Positions 50,382 through 60,069 of a stretch of DNA of 64,000 nucleotides are shown here, in pieces. How positions within the stretch are numbered: position 1 is the stretch's first letter; each line of letters opens with the position of its first letter. Source of the DNA: Subdoligranulum sp. (GTDB lineage Bacteria; Bacillota; Clostridia; Oscillospirales; Ruminococcaceae); contig SFIE01000002.1 in NCBI GenBank assembly GCA_004555405.1, positions 1-64,000 of the forward strand. The letters run 5' to 3'. The notes below the pieces were generated by a model. It worked only from the letters and a program-made list of their open reading frames with translations, ran no database searches and was not told where the DNA came from. Both the position numbers and the translations under genes were made by a program.

Positions 50382-50504
50382 GGCGGCGCTCCTTTCGGGT
50401 TTGCACTGGGCAAAAAGATGTGCTATAGTAAAAGCAACATCCACACAAGAAAGTGCTGTACAAAAACAGCGTTTCACACAGTAGGATAGGCAGGAGGAAA
50501 AATC

Positions 50505-50906
50505 ATGCGTGGTTTGCATCATGTTTGCCTGAAGGCAAACGGTAAAAAAGAGTTTGACAAAGCAGTGGAATTTTACAGCAGCGTTTTTGGCCTGCCGCTG
50601 CTTCGCACATGGGGCGAAGAGAATACCAGCGGCGCCATGCTGCAGATGGACGGCATTATTTTAGAGATCGTGGCCGGCGGGGAGGACAGCACCCCCAACA
50701 GCTATTGGCGGCATATTGCCATGCACTGCGCCAGCCCCGAAGAAGTGGATGCCGAGGCAGCACGGCTGGCTGCCATGGGCTACCCCACCACCAAGGGGCC
50801 CTTCAGCAAAAATCTGGGGGGCAGCTATCCCATTCATGTGGCCTTCTGTGAGGGCCCTCTGGGCGAGGAAATTGAATTTTTCTATGCCGAAGAAACCCGG
50901 CAGTAA
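50505..50906 (+). CDS. VOC family (glyoxalase/bleomycin resistance-like) protein
   Basis: A 133-residue vicinal oxygen chelate fold protein with two beta-alpha-beta-beta-beta units. The first starts 'LHHVCLKANGKKEFDKAVEFY' in parts and carries a metal-ligand His in 'LHHVCL'. The second carries 'HIAMHCASPEEVDAEAA' and a C-terminal Glu in 'EEIEFFYAE'. It resembles glyoxalase-I-like enzymes; the substrate is unknown. ATG 50505 has AGGAGG seven bases before it. Single gene with its own terminator, divergent from recG. Confidence 0.87.
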   Translation: MRGLHHVCLKANGKKEFDKAVEFYSSVFGLPLLRTWGEENTSGAMLQMDGIILEIVAGGEDSTPNSYWRHIAMHCASPEEVDAEAARLAAMGYPTTKGPFSKNLGGSYPIHVAFCEGPLGEEIEFFYAEETRQ

Positions 50907-50936
50907 GCCCGCTCTATCATAAAACAGGATTAAAAC

Positions 50937-50969
50937 AAAGCCCTGCCTTGCGGCAGGGCTTTTATTTTT
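50937..50969 (+). terminator. Terminator of the VOC gene
   Basis: AAAGCCCTGCC and GGCAGGGCTTT form an 11-bp stem with a T-rich tail; it also faces the convergent fakA-like gene. Confidence 0.87.
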
Positions 50970-50993
50970 ACCGGGGTGCGCGGGGCAGGCAGA

Positions 50994-52694
50994 TCACTCC
51001 ACGCTGATCATATAATAATACACCGGCTGGCCGCCCACCAAATGGGTGACCTCTACATCATTGCCGCATTTGGCCTGCACCATAGCGGTGGTTTTCTCGG
51101 CTTCCTCATTGCTCACATCGCAGCCGGAGATCACCGTGATGAACTGGGTGTCTTTTTTCTTCATGCTGCGGGCCAAACGATAGGTGATCTTGGTCAAGTC
51201 GGTGCCGGTGGCCACGATCTTGCCGTTTTCCAGTGCCATATATTCGCCCTTGCGAATCTTTTTGCCGTCAAACTCGCTGTCGCGGGCGGCATAGGTGACA
51301 AGGCCGGTGCCGATCTTTTCGGCGGCCTGCATCATGGCGATGGTGTTGGCATCCACGGCGGCATCGGGGTCAAAGGTCAGCATAGCGGTAATGCCCTGGG
51401 GCACGGTGCGGGTGGGCAGCACCACCACACGGCGGTCGGCAATTTTCTGTGCCTGCTCGGCAGCCATGATAATGTTTTTGTTGTTGGGCAGCACAAACAC
51501 GGTTTCGGCAGGAACGCTCTGCACGGCAGCCACGATATCTTCGGTGGAGGGGTTCATGGTCTGGCCGCCGGAAACCACAGCGGTAACGCCCAGATCGGTG
51601 AACACATCCTTCAGGCCCTCGCCTGCGGCCACGGCCACAAAGCCAAAGGGCTGCTCGGGGTCAGCTGCGGCATAGGTGAACTCCTGCTGGGGGGCGGCGC
51701 TGGCTTCAGCCTTGGCCTGCTTTTCCAGGCTCTTGGCCTGCTTTTGGCGGGCCAGGAACTGCTCGTGCATATTTTCAATCTTGAAATTGGTCAGATAGCC
51801 ATACTTGATGGCCTCGCTCAGGATTTTGCCGGGGTCAGCCGTGTGTACGTGCAGGTTGATCACTTCATCATCCTCAATGCACACCACGCTGTCGCCGTTG
51901 CTCTCGGCAAAAGCGCGCAGCTTGTCGGCGCTGGCATCGGGATTTTTGTTCACCAAAAACTGGGTGCAGTAGCCGTTGGTGATATCCTCTACCTTCATCA
52001 GGTCGTCGGTATACACGCCCTTGCCCGCAGCCGAAGAATTCAGCTTGGCCATGCTGCCGGTGTTTTCCTGCCCGGCAATGATCTCGCCGCCCTCAAACAC
52101 CTGCTGCATACCGGCAAAGATCAGCATAATGCCCTGACCGCCGGCATCCACCACGCCGGCCTTTTTCAGCACGGGCAGCTGGTCGGGGGTGTGGTCCAGC
52201 GCATCCTGACCGGCCGTCATCACAATGCTCCACAGGGCGGGCACATCCACGGCCTGTGCAGCCTCCTGCGAGGCATGCTCGGCGGCCACGCGGGCCACGG
52301 TGAGAATGGTGCCCTCGGTGGGCTTCATCACAGCCTTATAGGCGGCCTCTACGCCTTTGGTAAGGGCGTTGGCCAGATCCTCGGGCCCGGCCACGGTTTT
52401 GCCGTCCAGCGCTTTGGAAAAGCCGCGGAACAGCAGGCTGGTGATCACGCCCGAGTTGCCGCGTGCGCCGCGCAGCATGGCACCGGCAGCGGTTTTGGCG
52501 GCTTCGGCCACGGTGCAGTCATCGCCCAAAGCCTCCAGCTCGCCAATGCAGGCGCCCACGGTCATGCTCATGTTGGTGCCGGTGTCGCCGTCCGGCACGG
52601 GGAAAACATTCAGCTCGTCCACGCTTGCGCGCCTGTTGGCAATGTTGTTTGCGCCAGAAATAATGGCGTTTTTCAGGATTTTACCATTGATCAT
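50994..52694 (-). CDS. DAK2 domain fatty acid kinase-like protein (FakA/YloV)
   Basis: A 566-residue protein with an N-terminal DAK2 (dihydroxyacetone kinase phosphatase-like) domain. The Mg-ATP binding 'ELNVFPVPDGDTGTNM' is near residue 27 and 'RGARGNSGVITSLLFRGF' near 75. A middle domain follows, then a C-terminal DegV-like half. FakA phosphorylates fatty acids held by a DegV-type FakB partner, feeding exogenous fatty acids into phospholipids; no fakB is in the window. It follows the Asp23 family gene in the same direction, matching yloU-yloV of Bacillus. Confidence 0.92.
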   Translation of the reverse strand: MINGKILKNAIISGANNIANRRASVDELNVFPVPDGDTGTNMSMTVGACIGELEALGDDCTVAEAAKTAAGAMLRGARGNSGVITSLLFRGFSKALDGKTVAGPEDLANALTKGVEAAYKAVMKPTEGTILTVARVAAEHASQEAAQAVDVPALWSIVMTAGQDALDHTPDQLPVLKKAGVVDAGGQGIMLIFAGMQQVFEGGEIIAGQENTGSMAKLNSSAAGKGVYTDDLMKVEDITNGYCTQFLVNKNPDASADKLRAFAESNGDSVVCIEDDEVINLHVHTADPGKILSEAIKYGYLTNFKIENMHEQFLARQKQAKSLEKQAKAEASAAPQQEFTYAAADPEQPFGFVAVAAGEGLKDVFTDLGVTAVVSGGQTMNPSTEDIVAAVQSVPAETVFVLPNNKNIIMAAEQAQKIADRRVVVLPTRTVPQGITAMLTFDPDAAVDANTIAMMQAAEKIGTGLVTYAARDSEFDGKKIRKGEYMALENGKIVATGTDLTKITYRLARSMKKKDTQFITVISGCDVSNEEAEKTTAMVQAKCGNDVEVTHLVGGQPVYYYMISVE

Positions 52695-52748
52695 GTTTTT
52701 TATACCTCAAGTTCTATTCTCTGTAAGATAAGCTCAAGCGCGGGCGGA

Positions 52749-53099
52749 TCAATCAGAGATCACATCATCCACGCATACATTGACACGGGCAACGCGCAGC
52801 CCGGTGGCGCGCTCAATCTCCGAGCGCACATGGTGGGCAATGCTTTCCACGCTGGTGCGAACGTTTACACCATAGGCCACCTTGATGTGCAGCTCAATGG
52901 TCACGCCGGTTTCATCGGCCGTTACGCGAACGCCCTGATGGTCGGTGTTGTTCAGCACCATGGCGCGCAGGGAATCGGCCGTGTCTACAGGGCTCATACC
53001 CGCCACGCCAAAGCTGCTCTGGGCGGCACGCGAAACCAGATCGGTGAAATAGCGATTGGTCAGGCTGATGCGGCCAAGGGGATGCAAACTGGTGATCAT
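52749..53099 (-). CDS. Asp23/Gls24 family envelope stress protein (YloU-like)
   Basis: A 116-residue protein of the Asp23 family. The core 'GRISLTNRYFTDLVSRAAQ' in parts, 'GVRVTADETGVTIELHIKVAYG' in parts and the C-terminal 'VARVNVCVDDVISD' are typical. Family members are linked to cell envelope homeostasis or act next to FakA. ATG 53099 has AAGGAG nine bases upstream, so an upstream in-frame extension is discarded. It lies 54 bases before the DAK2 protein gene, with which it forms the conserved pair. Confidence 0.9.
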   Translation of the reverse strand: MITSLHPLGRISLTNRYFTDLVSRAAQSSFGVAGMSPVDTADSLRAMVLNNTDHQGVRVTADETGVTIELHIKVAYGVNVRTSVESIAHHVRSEIERATGLRVARVNVCVDDVISD

Positions 53100-53152
53100 A
53101 ATTGCTTCTCCTTTCATCGGGGCAAAACTCCCCGTTTGGATGAATAATGGAT

Positions 53153-54763
53153 TCAATTGGGAACCGTGACCGAAAGCCCGGCCACAGAATAAAAGACATT
53201 GCTTACGCTGCTGGTGAGCCCCTGCACGCCAAACCCGCTGATCACGGTGTTGTAGCGCCACAGAAGCGGAATATAGGGCATCTGGGCGGCAAATGCCTGC
53301 TCAAACTGCCCGGCGGCGCTTTTGTTTGCCTTAAAAGCGCTGTAGGCCGCGGCAAGCTCTTCGCTTTGGGCAAGGCCCGCGCTGAGTGCGCCGCCTGCCC
53401 AGAAAGGCCCAAGATCTATATTATTATACAACTTTACTTCGCCAATGTACAGTTCAAAATCACCGCTTTGCACGGCCTGCTGATATTGCTCAAAGCTGTC
53501 GGCCTGCACCACATTCAGCGTGATGCCCTGTGCCAGCAGCTGCTGGGCATAAAGCGCAGCGGCATACGAGCGGTAGCTGCCGTTGTCGAAATACAAAAGG
53601 CTCAGGCTCAGCGCTTCGCCGGGCGAGCCGTCGGGGTTAGCCTTGTGCCACAGGGAATCCTCGCCGCGCACATAGCCAAGGGCGGCCATGGCTTCATCCG
53701 GCGAGGCCGTGTCGGCCTCGGCCAGGATCACCTGCTGGCTGTTCACGCAGGGATAAAAGCTGTTCACGGCCCCGGTGGCGGGATAAGCCCGGGAATAATA
53801 GCTTTTTTCGGCCAGCTGCCGCCGGTTGGCCATAGCGCTGAGCAGCTGCCGCCCGGCGGGCGCAGCCAGAATAGGCTTGCTGCTGGCACTGTTTACGCCC
53901 AGATACACCAGCTGGTTGGTTTTGTAATAGCTTTCCTTGCCGCTTCCCGCCGAGCCGCTGCCGTCATGCGCGGCGGAATACAGATTCAGGTTGCCCACGG
54001 CAAGGCCGCTTACCATTTCATCATAGCTGTTCACGGTGGAAAGGCGGATCTGTGCGGGGCCGTTTTCGGCAAAGGGCGCGCGGGAATTGCGCACAAGGGT
54101 GTCATCGCTGCCATAGGTGTAGCGCCCGCTGGCGGTGGGGTGCGAGGAATAGGCCTCGTCCGCTTTTAAAATGGGAATATCGCACAGATAAGCAAACAGG
54201 CTGTCGGGGGAATGCAGCGAAAGCACAAGGCTGTTTTCCACGACCTGCACGGTCTCCACATTGCTGAACCGTCCGCCGTAAATGCTGCTGGCACGGGCAG
54301 CCTCTAAGCTGGCAGCCACATCAGCAATCGAAATGGGCGTACCGTCGGCAAAATAGCAGCCGCCGCGCAGGTTGATGATCACCTGTGTGTCGGTGGTGTC
54401 AATGCTTTGGGCCAGCCGATAGTCTAAGTCCATGCTGGGGGTGACCTCTACCAGCCGTTCAAACAAAAGGCCGCTGTTTTGCAGCACGAGCGAGCTGTTG
54501 ACAAGATACGGGTTAAAGCCATCGGCGGGGGTGTAGCCCAGCGTAAGCTCGGCAGTCTGCACCCCGGCGGTGCCTGTGGGGGATTCCGCAGCGGGTGTGC
54601 GTGTGTTGGCCGGGCGCAGAAAAAACACCGCGGCCAGCACGCCAACAGCGGCCAGCGCGCCAATGCCCAGCAGCCTGCTGCGGCGGGGGGCACCGGCCTC
54701 GGCGGCCAGCACGGGCGCTTTGCCCAGTGAGCGCAAGCTCTTTTTTAAGGTGGGAAGCTTCAT
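53153..54763 (-). CDS. Membrane-anchored ABC-type substrate-binding protein (family 5)
   Basis: A 536-residue protein whose N-terminus is cytoplasmic and basic (residues 1-30), followed by one hydrophobic anchor (about 31-50) instead of a lipoprotein signal. The outer part resembles family 5 peptide/nickel-binding proteins: 'LVNSSLVLQNSGLLFERLV' in parts, 'INLRGGCYFADGTPISIADV' in parts, and the late 'QMPYIPLLWRYNTVISGF'. It is somewhat diverged and no permease or ATPase genes are nearby, so it may be an orphan receptor. ATG 54763 has CGGAGA upstream. Confidence 0.8.
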   Translation of the reverse strand: MKLPTLKKSLRSLGKAPVLAAEAGAPRRSRLLGIGALAAVGVLAAVFFLRPANTRTPAAESPTGTAGVQTAELTLGYTPADGFNPYLVNSSLVLQNSGLLFERLVEVTPSMDLDYRLAQSIDTTDTQVIINLRGGCYFADGTPISIADVAASLEAARASSIYGGRFSNVETVQVVENSLVLSLHSPDSLFAYLCDIPILKADEAYSSHPTASGRYTYGSDDTLVRNSRAPFAENGPAQIRLSTVNSYDEMVSGLAVGNLNLYSAAHDGSGSAGSGKESYYKTNQLVYLGVNSASSKPILAAPAGRQLLSAMANRRQLAEKSYYSRAYPATGAVNSFYPCVNSQQVILAEADTASPDEAMAALGYVRGEDSLWHKANPDGSPGEALSLSLLYFDNGSYRSYAAALYAQQLLAQGITLNVVQADSFEQYQQAVQSGDFELYIGEVKLYNNIDLGPFWAGGALSAGLAQSEELAAAYSAFKANKSAAGQFEQAFAAQMPYIPLLWRYNTVISGFGVQGLTSSVSNVFYSVAGLSVTVPN

Positions 54764-55192
54764 AAAAAATCTCCGTATGCGATATGCGCAGGAATGCGTT
54801 GTGTGAAAAAATCAGCAGTGCGGCAGAGGGGCAGCTTCTTTTTCGGCCCGCATAACCCACAGGCCGCCATGCCGAAAACAGGCCCTGTCGACTGAATACT
54901 ATATTATACCACAAAATTGGCGCTTTGTCTTTGATTTGCCCAATTTGCAGGGCCGTGGGCAGCAAAAAGCACTCCCGGCATTGACTTTGCCTGCCAACGA
55001 TGTGATAATATATAAAAGAGGCACTGTGACAAAAAGATTTTTTGGAATATTTGCTAAAATATGCTTTGCTGCACGGCAAGGCACACAAAGTTCACAGCGC
55101 ATTCACAAACTGAACAGAGATTTTGCGTATAGTGTTGTATAGTGTGGAAAATAACTTTCCGAAAACGATTCTGCATGAGGTGAACGGCAGCT
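54764..55192. promoter_or_regulatory. Divergent promoter region between SBP and CBS genes
   Basis: On the plus strand TTGACT (54981-54986), 17 bases, then GATAAT (55004-55009) give a promoter about 185 bases before the CBS gene. On the minus strand TATAAT near 54905 serves the binding-protein gene. TATAGTGTTGTATAGTGT near 55125 is a further possible -10 region. No gene is seen in the gap. Confidence 0.55.
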
Positions 55193-55642
55193 ATGAATAT
55201 TCTTCGATTTATGACTCCCAAACAGGATGTGGCGTTTATTTATGAGGATTTTACCCTTCGACAAACGCTGGAAACCTGGGAAAACCATCGCTACGCTTCC
55301 ATTCCGGTGCTGCGGCGCACAGGCGAATATGTGGGCACCATGACCGAGGGCGATATTTTGTGGGGCATCAAGCGCATTCACGGCCTGGATATGGAGCAGG
55401 CCGAGGAAACGCCCATTTCCAGCTTTCCGCGCAAGCGTGATTACCGGGCGGTTCCGGCTTCCACCACCAGCATGGAGCAGCTGCTGGACGCCGCCATCAA
55501 CGAAAACTTTGTTCCGGTGGTAGACGACCGAAATGTGTTTATCGGCATTGTCCGCCGCAATGCCATTTTGGAATATTTCCGCGAAAAGGTTCACGAAAGC
55601 CGTGCTTTGCAGCAGCGCGAAGTGGTGGGCGCAGCGTGGTGA
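55193..55642 (+). CDS. CBS domain protein
   Basis: A 149-residue protein made only of a CBS pair (Bateman module). The first repeat contains 'ASIPVLRRTGEYVGTMTEGDIL' in parts (around residues 37-58) and the second 'NFVPVVDDRNVFIGIVRRNAIL' in parts (around residues 103-124). Such stand-alone modules bind adenosine nucleotides and regulate partners. Its partner is unknown. ATG 55193 has AGGTG upstream. Single gene with its own terminator. Confidence 0.9.
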   Translation: MNILRFMTPKQDVAFIYEDFTLRQTLETWENHRYASIPVLRRTGEYVGTMTEGDILWGIKRIHGLDMEQAEETPISSFPRKRDYRAVPASTTSMEQLLDAAINENFVPVVDDRNVFIGIVRRNAILEYFREKVHESRALQQREVVGAAW

Positions 55643-55656
55643 TCGGTGTATGAAAC

Positions 55657-55695
55657 AAAAATGCCTGTCAGAAATTTTCTGGCAGGCATTTTTTT
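55657..55695. terminator. Terminator after the CBS gene
   Basis: AAAAATGCCTGTCAG and CTGGCAGGCATTTTT form a stem with one G-T pair and a T7 run; it also faces the convergent DUF1846 gene. Confidence 0.87.
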
Positions 55696-55711
55696 GGCAA
55701 AATAAGCGGTA

Positions 55712-57199
55712 TTACTTGTGATACTTGCGGTCCTCTTCTTCAAAGCGGGGCTCACAGGTAAGGTTTACGCCCAAACGCTTGAAGGTTTGTTCGTCCACAG
55801 CCGAAAGCAGCACGGTGGAATGTGCCTCGCACCCATGCAGCTTGGGCAGCTGCTCCATGGCCTGGCGGGCCAGGGGGTTGGTGGCTGCCGAGCTGGACAG
55901 CGCGATCAGAATTTCATCGGTGTGCAGGCGGGGGTTGCGGCTGCCCAGATAGCGGGTCTTGAGAGTTTGAATGGGCTCAATGCACACAGGGGAAAGCAGA
56001 TCGATCTCATGGTCAATACCGGCCAGTGCCTTGAGTGCATTCATCAAAACGGCGGCCGATGCGCCCAGCAGGGTGCTGGTGTGGCCGGTCACGATGGTGC
56101 CATCCTCCAGTTCAAGGGCGGCGGCGGGCAGGTTGCCGGTGGCCTCGCTGCATTGCAGGGCTGCCCCCACAACGGCACGATCCTGCGTGGTAACACCGGC
56201 CTGCTGCATCAGCAGCTTCAGCTTGCGCAGATCGTCGCGGGTCTCGCCCGTGCGGCGCTGCTCACACATGCTTTTATAATAGCGGCGAATGATCTCCTGC
56301 TGGCTGGCGCGGCGGCACACGGCATCGTCCGAAATGCAGTTGCCGGCCATGTTCACGCCCATGTCCGTGGGGGATTTATAGGGGCTCGCACCGGCGATCA
56401 GCTGGAACATGGCGTTCACTACGGGGAAGATCTCAATGTCGCGGTTGTAGTTTACGGTGGTTTCGCCGTAGGCCTCCAGATGGAACGAGTCGATCATGTT
56501 CACATCGTTCAAGTCGGCGGTGGCGGCCTCGTAGGCCAGATTTACAGGGTGCTTTAAGGGCAGGTTCCAGATGGGGAAGGTTTCAAACTTGGCATAACCG
56601 GCCTTGATGCCGCGCTTGTGCTCATGGTACAGCTGGCTCAGGCAGGTGGCCATTTTGCCGCTGCCGGGGCCGGGGGCGGTGATCACCACCAGCGGGCGGC
56701 TGGTTTCAATGTAATCGTTGCGGCCATAGCCTTCGTCGCTTACAATGCGCTCTACATCGCTGGGATAGCCGGGAATCTTGTAGTGGCGGTAAGAGCGAAT
56801 GCCCATGCTTTCCAAACGGTTCTGGAAAGCCTCGGCGGCGGGCTGGCCCGCAAACTTGGTCAGGCACACGCTGCCCACCATCAGGCCCACACCCTGAAAA
56901 GCATCGATCAGGCGCAGCACATCCAGATCATAGGTGATGCCGTAGTCGCCGCGCACCTTGTTGCTTTCGATATCCTCGGCGCTGATCACGATCACGATCT
57001 CGGCCTGATCCTTGAGCTGCAGCAGCATCTGCAGCTTGGAATCCGGCTGAAAGCCGGGCAGCACGCGGGAGGCATGGTAATCGTCGAACAGCTTGCCGCC
57101 GAATTCCAGATACAGCTTATCGTCAAACTTGGCAATGCGTTCACGAATGTGCTGGGATTGCATTTTCAGATACTTTTCGTTGTCAAAACCGATCTTCAT
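55712..57199 (-). CDS. DUF1846 domain-containing protein
   Basis: A 495-residue cytoplasmic protein matching the DUF1846 family throughout. Examples are 'IGFDNEKYLKMQSQHI' at the start, 'LYLEFGGKLFDDYHA' near residue 28, 'VITAPGPGSGKMATCLSQLY' near 173 and 'NRDIEIFPVVNAMF' near 255. The GPGSGK stretch is P-loop-like. The family is widespread in Firmicutes and its biochemical role is not settled. ATG 57199 is the only sensible start. Its leader contains a terminator-like hairpin and a long palindrome. Confidence 0.93.
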   Translation of the reverse strand: MKIGFDNEKYLKMQSQHIRERIAKFDDKLYLEFGGKLFDDYHASRVLPGFQPDSKLQMLLQLKDQAEIVIVISAEDIESNKVRGDYGITYDLDVLRLIDAFQGVGLMVGSVCLTKFAGQPAAEAFQNRLESMGIRSYRHYKIPGYPSDVERIVSDEGYGRNDYIETSRPLVVITAPGPGSGKMATCLSQLYHEHKRGIKAGYAKFETFPIWNLPLKHPVNLAYEAATADLNDVNMIDSFHLEAYGETTVNYNRDIEIFPVVNAMFQLIAGASPYKSPTDMGVNMAGNCISDDAVCRRASQQEIIRRYYKSMCEQRRTGETRDDLRKLKLLMQQAGVTTQDRAVVGAALQCSEATGNLPAAALELEDGTIVTGHTSTLLGASAAVLMNALKALAGIDHEIDLLSPVCIEPIQTLKTRYLGSRNPRLHTDEILIALSSSAATNPLARQAMEQLPKLHGCEAHSTVLLSAVDEQTFKRLGVNLTCEPRFEEEDRKYHK

Positions 57200-57236
57200 G
57201 GTTTACCCCTTTTCCTGCTGGTGAAAAATTCAAGAG

Positions 57237-57304
57237 CGCTGCCCCTAAAATACGAAAATGCCCAAAAGCGCAGACATTCCGGAATGCATATTTTTAGGGC
57301 AGCG
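57237..57304. repeat. 68-bp palindromic element in the DUF1846 leader
   Basis: CGCTGCCCCTAAAATA (57237-57252) and TATTTTTAGGGCAGCG (57289-57304) are almost perfect inverted copies around a 36-base centre that itself contains CATTCCGGAATG. It lies between a promoter-proximal terminator hairpin and the start codon. It may be a small mobile palindrome or a leader structure. Confidence 0.6.
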
Positions 57305-57315
57305 TGTTAAATTCT

Positions 57316-57364
57316 AAAAAGGGCGCAAAGCACTGCGCCCCATAACTCATACAAAATTATTATA
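57316..57364 (-). promoter_or_regulatory. Promoter -10 with immediate terminator-like hairpin
   Basis: On the minus strand TATAAT (57364-57359) is followed within about 20 bases by GGGGCGCAG...CTTTGCGCCC and TTTTT (57341-57316). This looks like a promoter-proximal attenuator before the DUF1846 gene, or the end of a very short RNA. The -35 is poor. Confidence 0.45.
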
Positions 57365-57445
57365 CCACAAACACCGCGCGGCTGTATAGAAATGGTTTGC
57401 CGAAAATTGCGGAAAAGAGAGCGGTGAAATTGGTGAAATAGTGCG

Positions 57446-57503
57446 GAAAAAAATACGCCGGAAAGGCCCCTCTCCCTTTTTAGGGGAAAAGGACCTTTCC
57501 GGC
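57446..57503 (-). terminator. Terminator of the glutamine synthetase gene
   Basis: On the minus strand CCGGAAAGG and CCTTTCCGG close a long stem with an inner CCCCT/AGGGG pairing, followed by a T-rich tail. Confidence 0.85.
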
Positions 57504-57583
57504 TGGTGTAGAAAATAGGAAAAGGAGAATGGCCCAGATCGGGGCGGCCCGGCGGTTAAAACGCGGGCCGGATGGCGGCTGCC

Positions 57584-59671
<2,088 letters not shown>

Positions 59672-59809
59672 AATACTTCCTCTCCCTTATATACAGATTT
59701 TGTGATGGGGGCCTGCCGCCTGGCCGCTGTGCTTCAGCAAGCTGTGCGCAAGCTGCAAAAACCGTCTGTTTTTACCCAAAAATACGAGCAGCAGACTGGC
59801 TTTTATACC

Positions 59810-59888
59810 AAGAAAGGCGCTGCGGGATCATCCCACAGCGCCCTTGCTGCTATGCTTAAATTATAGCGCCCGGTGGCTAAAATCACAA
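59810..59888 (-). promoter_or_regulatory. glnN promoter and leader hairpin
   Basis: On the minus strand TTGTGA (59888-59883), 17 bases, then a perfect TATAAT (59865-59860). About 18 bases into the transcript, GGCGCTGTGGGA and TCCCGCAGCGCC form a 12-bp hairpin (59842-59816) followed by TTTCTT. It could be an attenuator for nitrogen control. A further complementary pair, CAGACGGTTTTT and AAAAACAGACG-like repeats, follows. Confidence 0.55.
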
Positions 59889-60021
59889 TAGGCAATCTGA
59901 CGGAAATTTAAAACAATCCGCTTTTCTTTTTGTAAAATGCAGTACAAGTGTACACCACACAAATACACAACTTTAAAAAAGAAAAAACAAGAATTTTCCA
60001 GATGCCAAGGAAAGGGCAATC
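59889..60021. other. AT-rich gap upstream of glnN
   Basis: No gene, structured RNA or repeat could be supported here. Confidence 0.5.
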
Positions 60022-60062
60022 AAAAAATCTGCCGCACACCGCAAGGATGTACAGCAGATTTT
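60022..60062 (-). terminator. Terminator of the membrane protein gene at 60070
   Basis: On the minus strand AAAATCTGCTG pairs with CGGCAGATTTT and is followed by TTTT. Confidence 0.75.
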
Positions 60063-60069
60063 CTGATTT

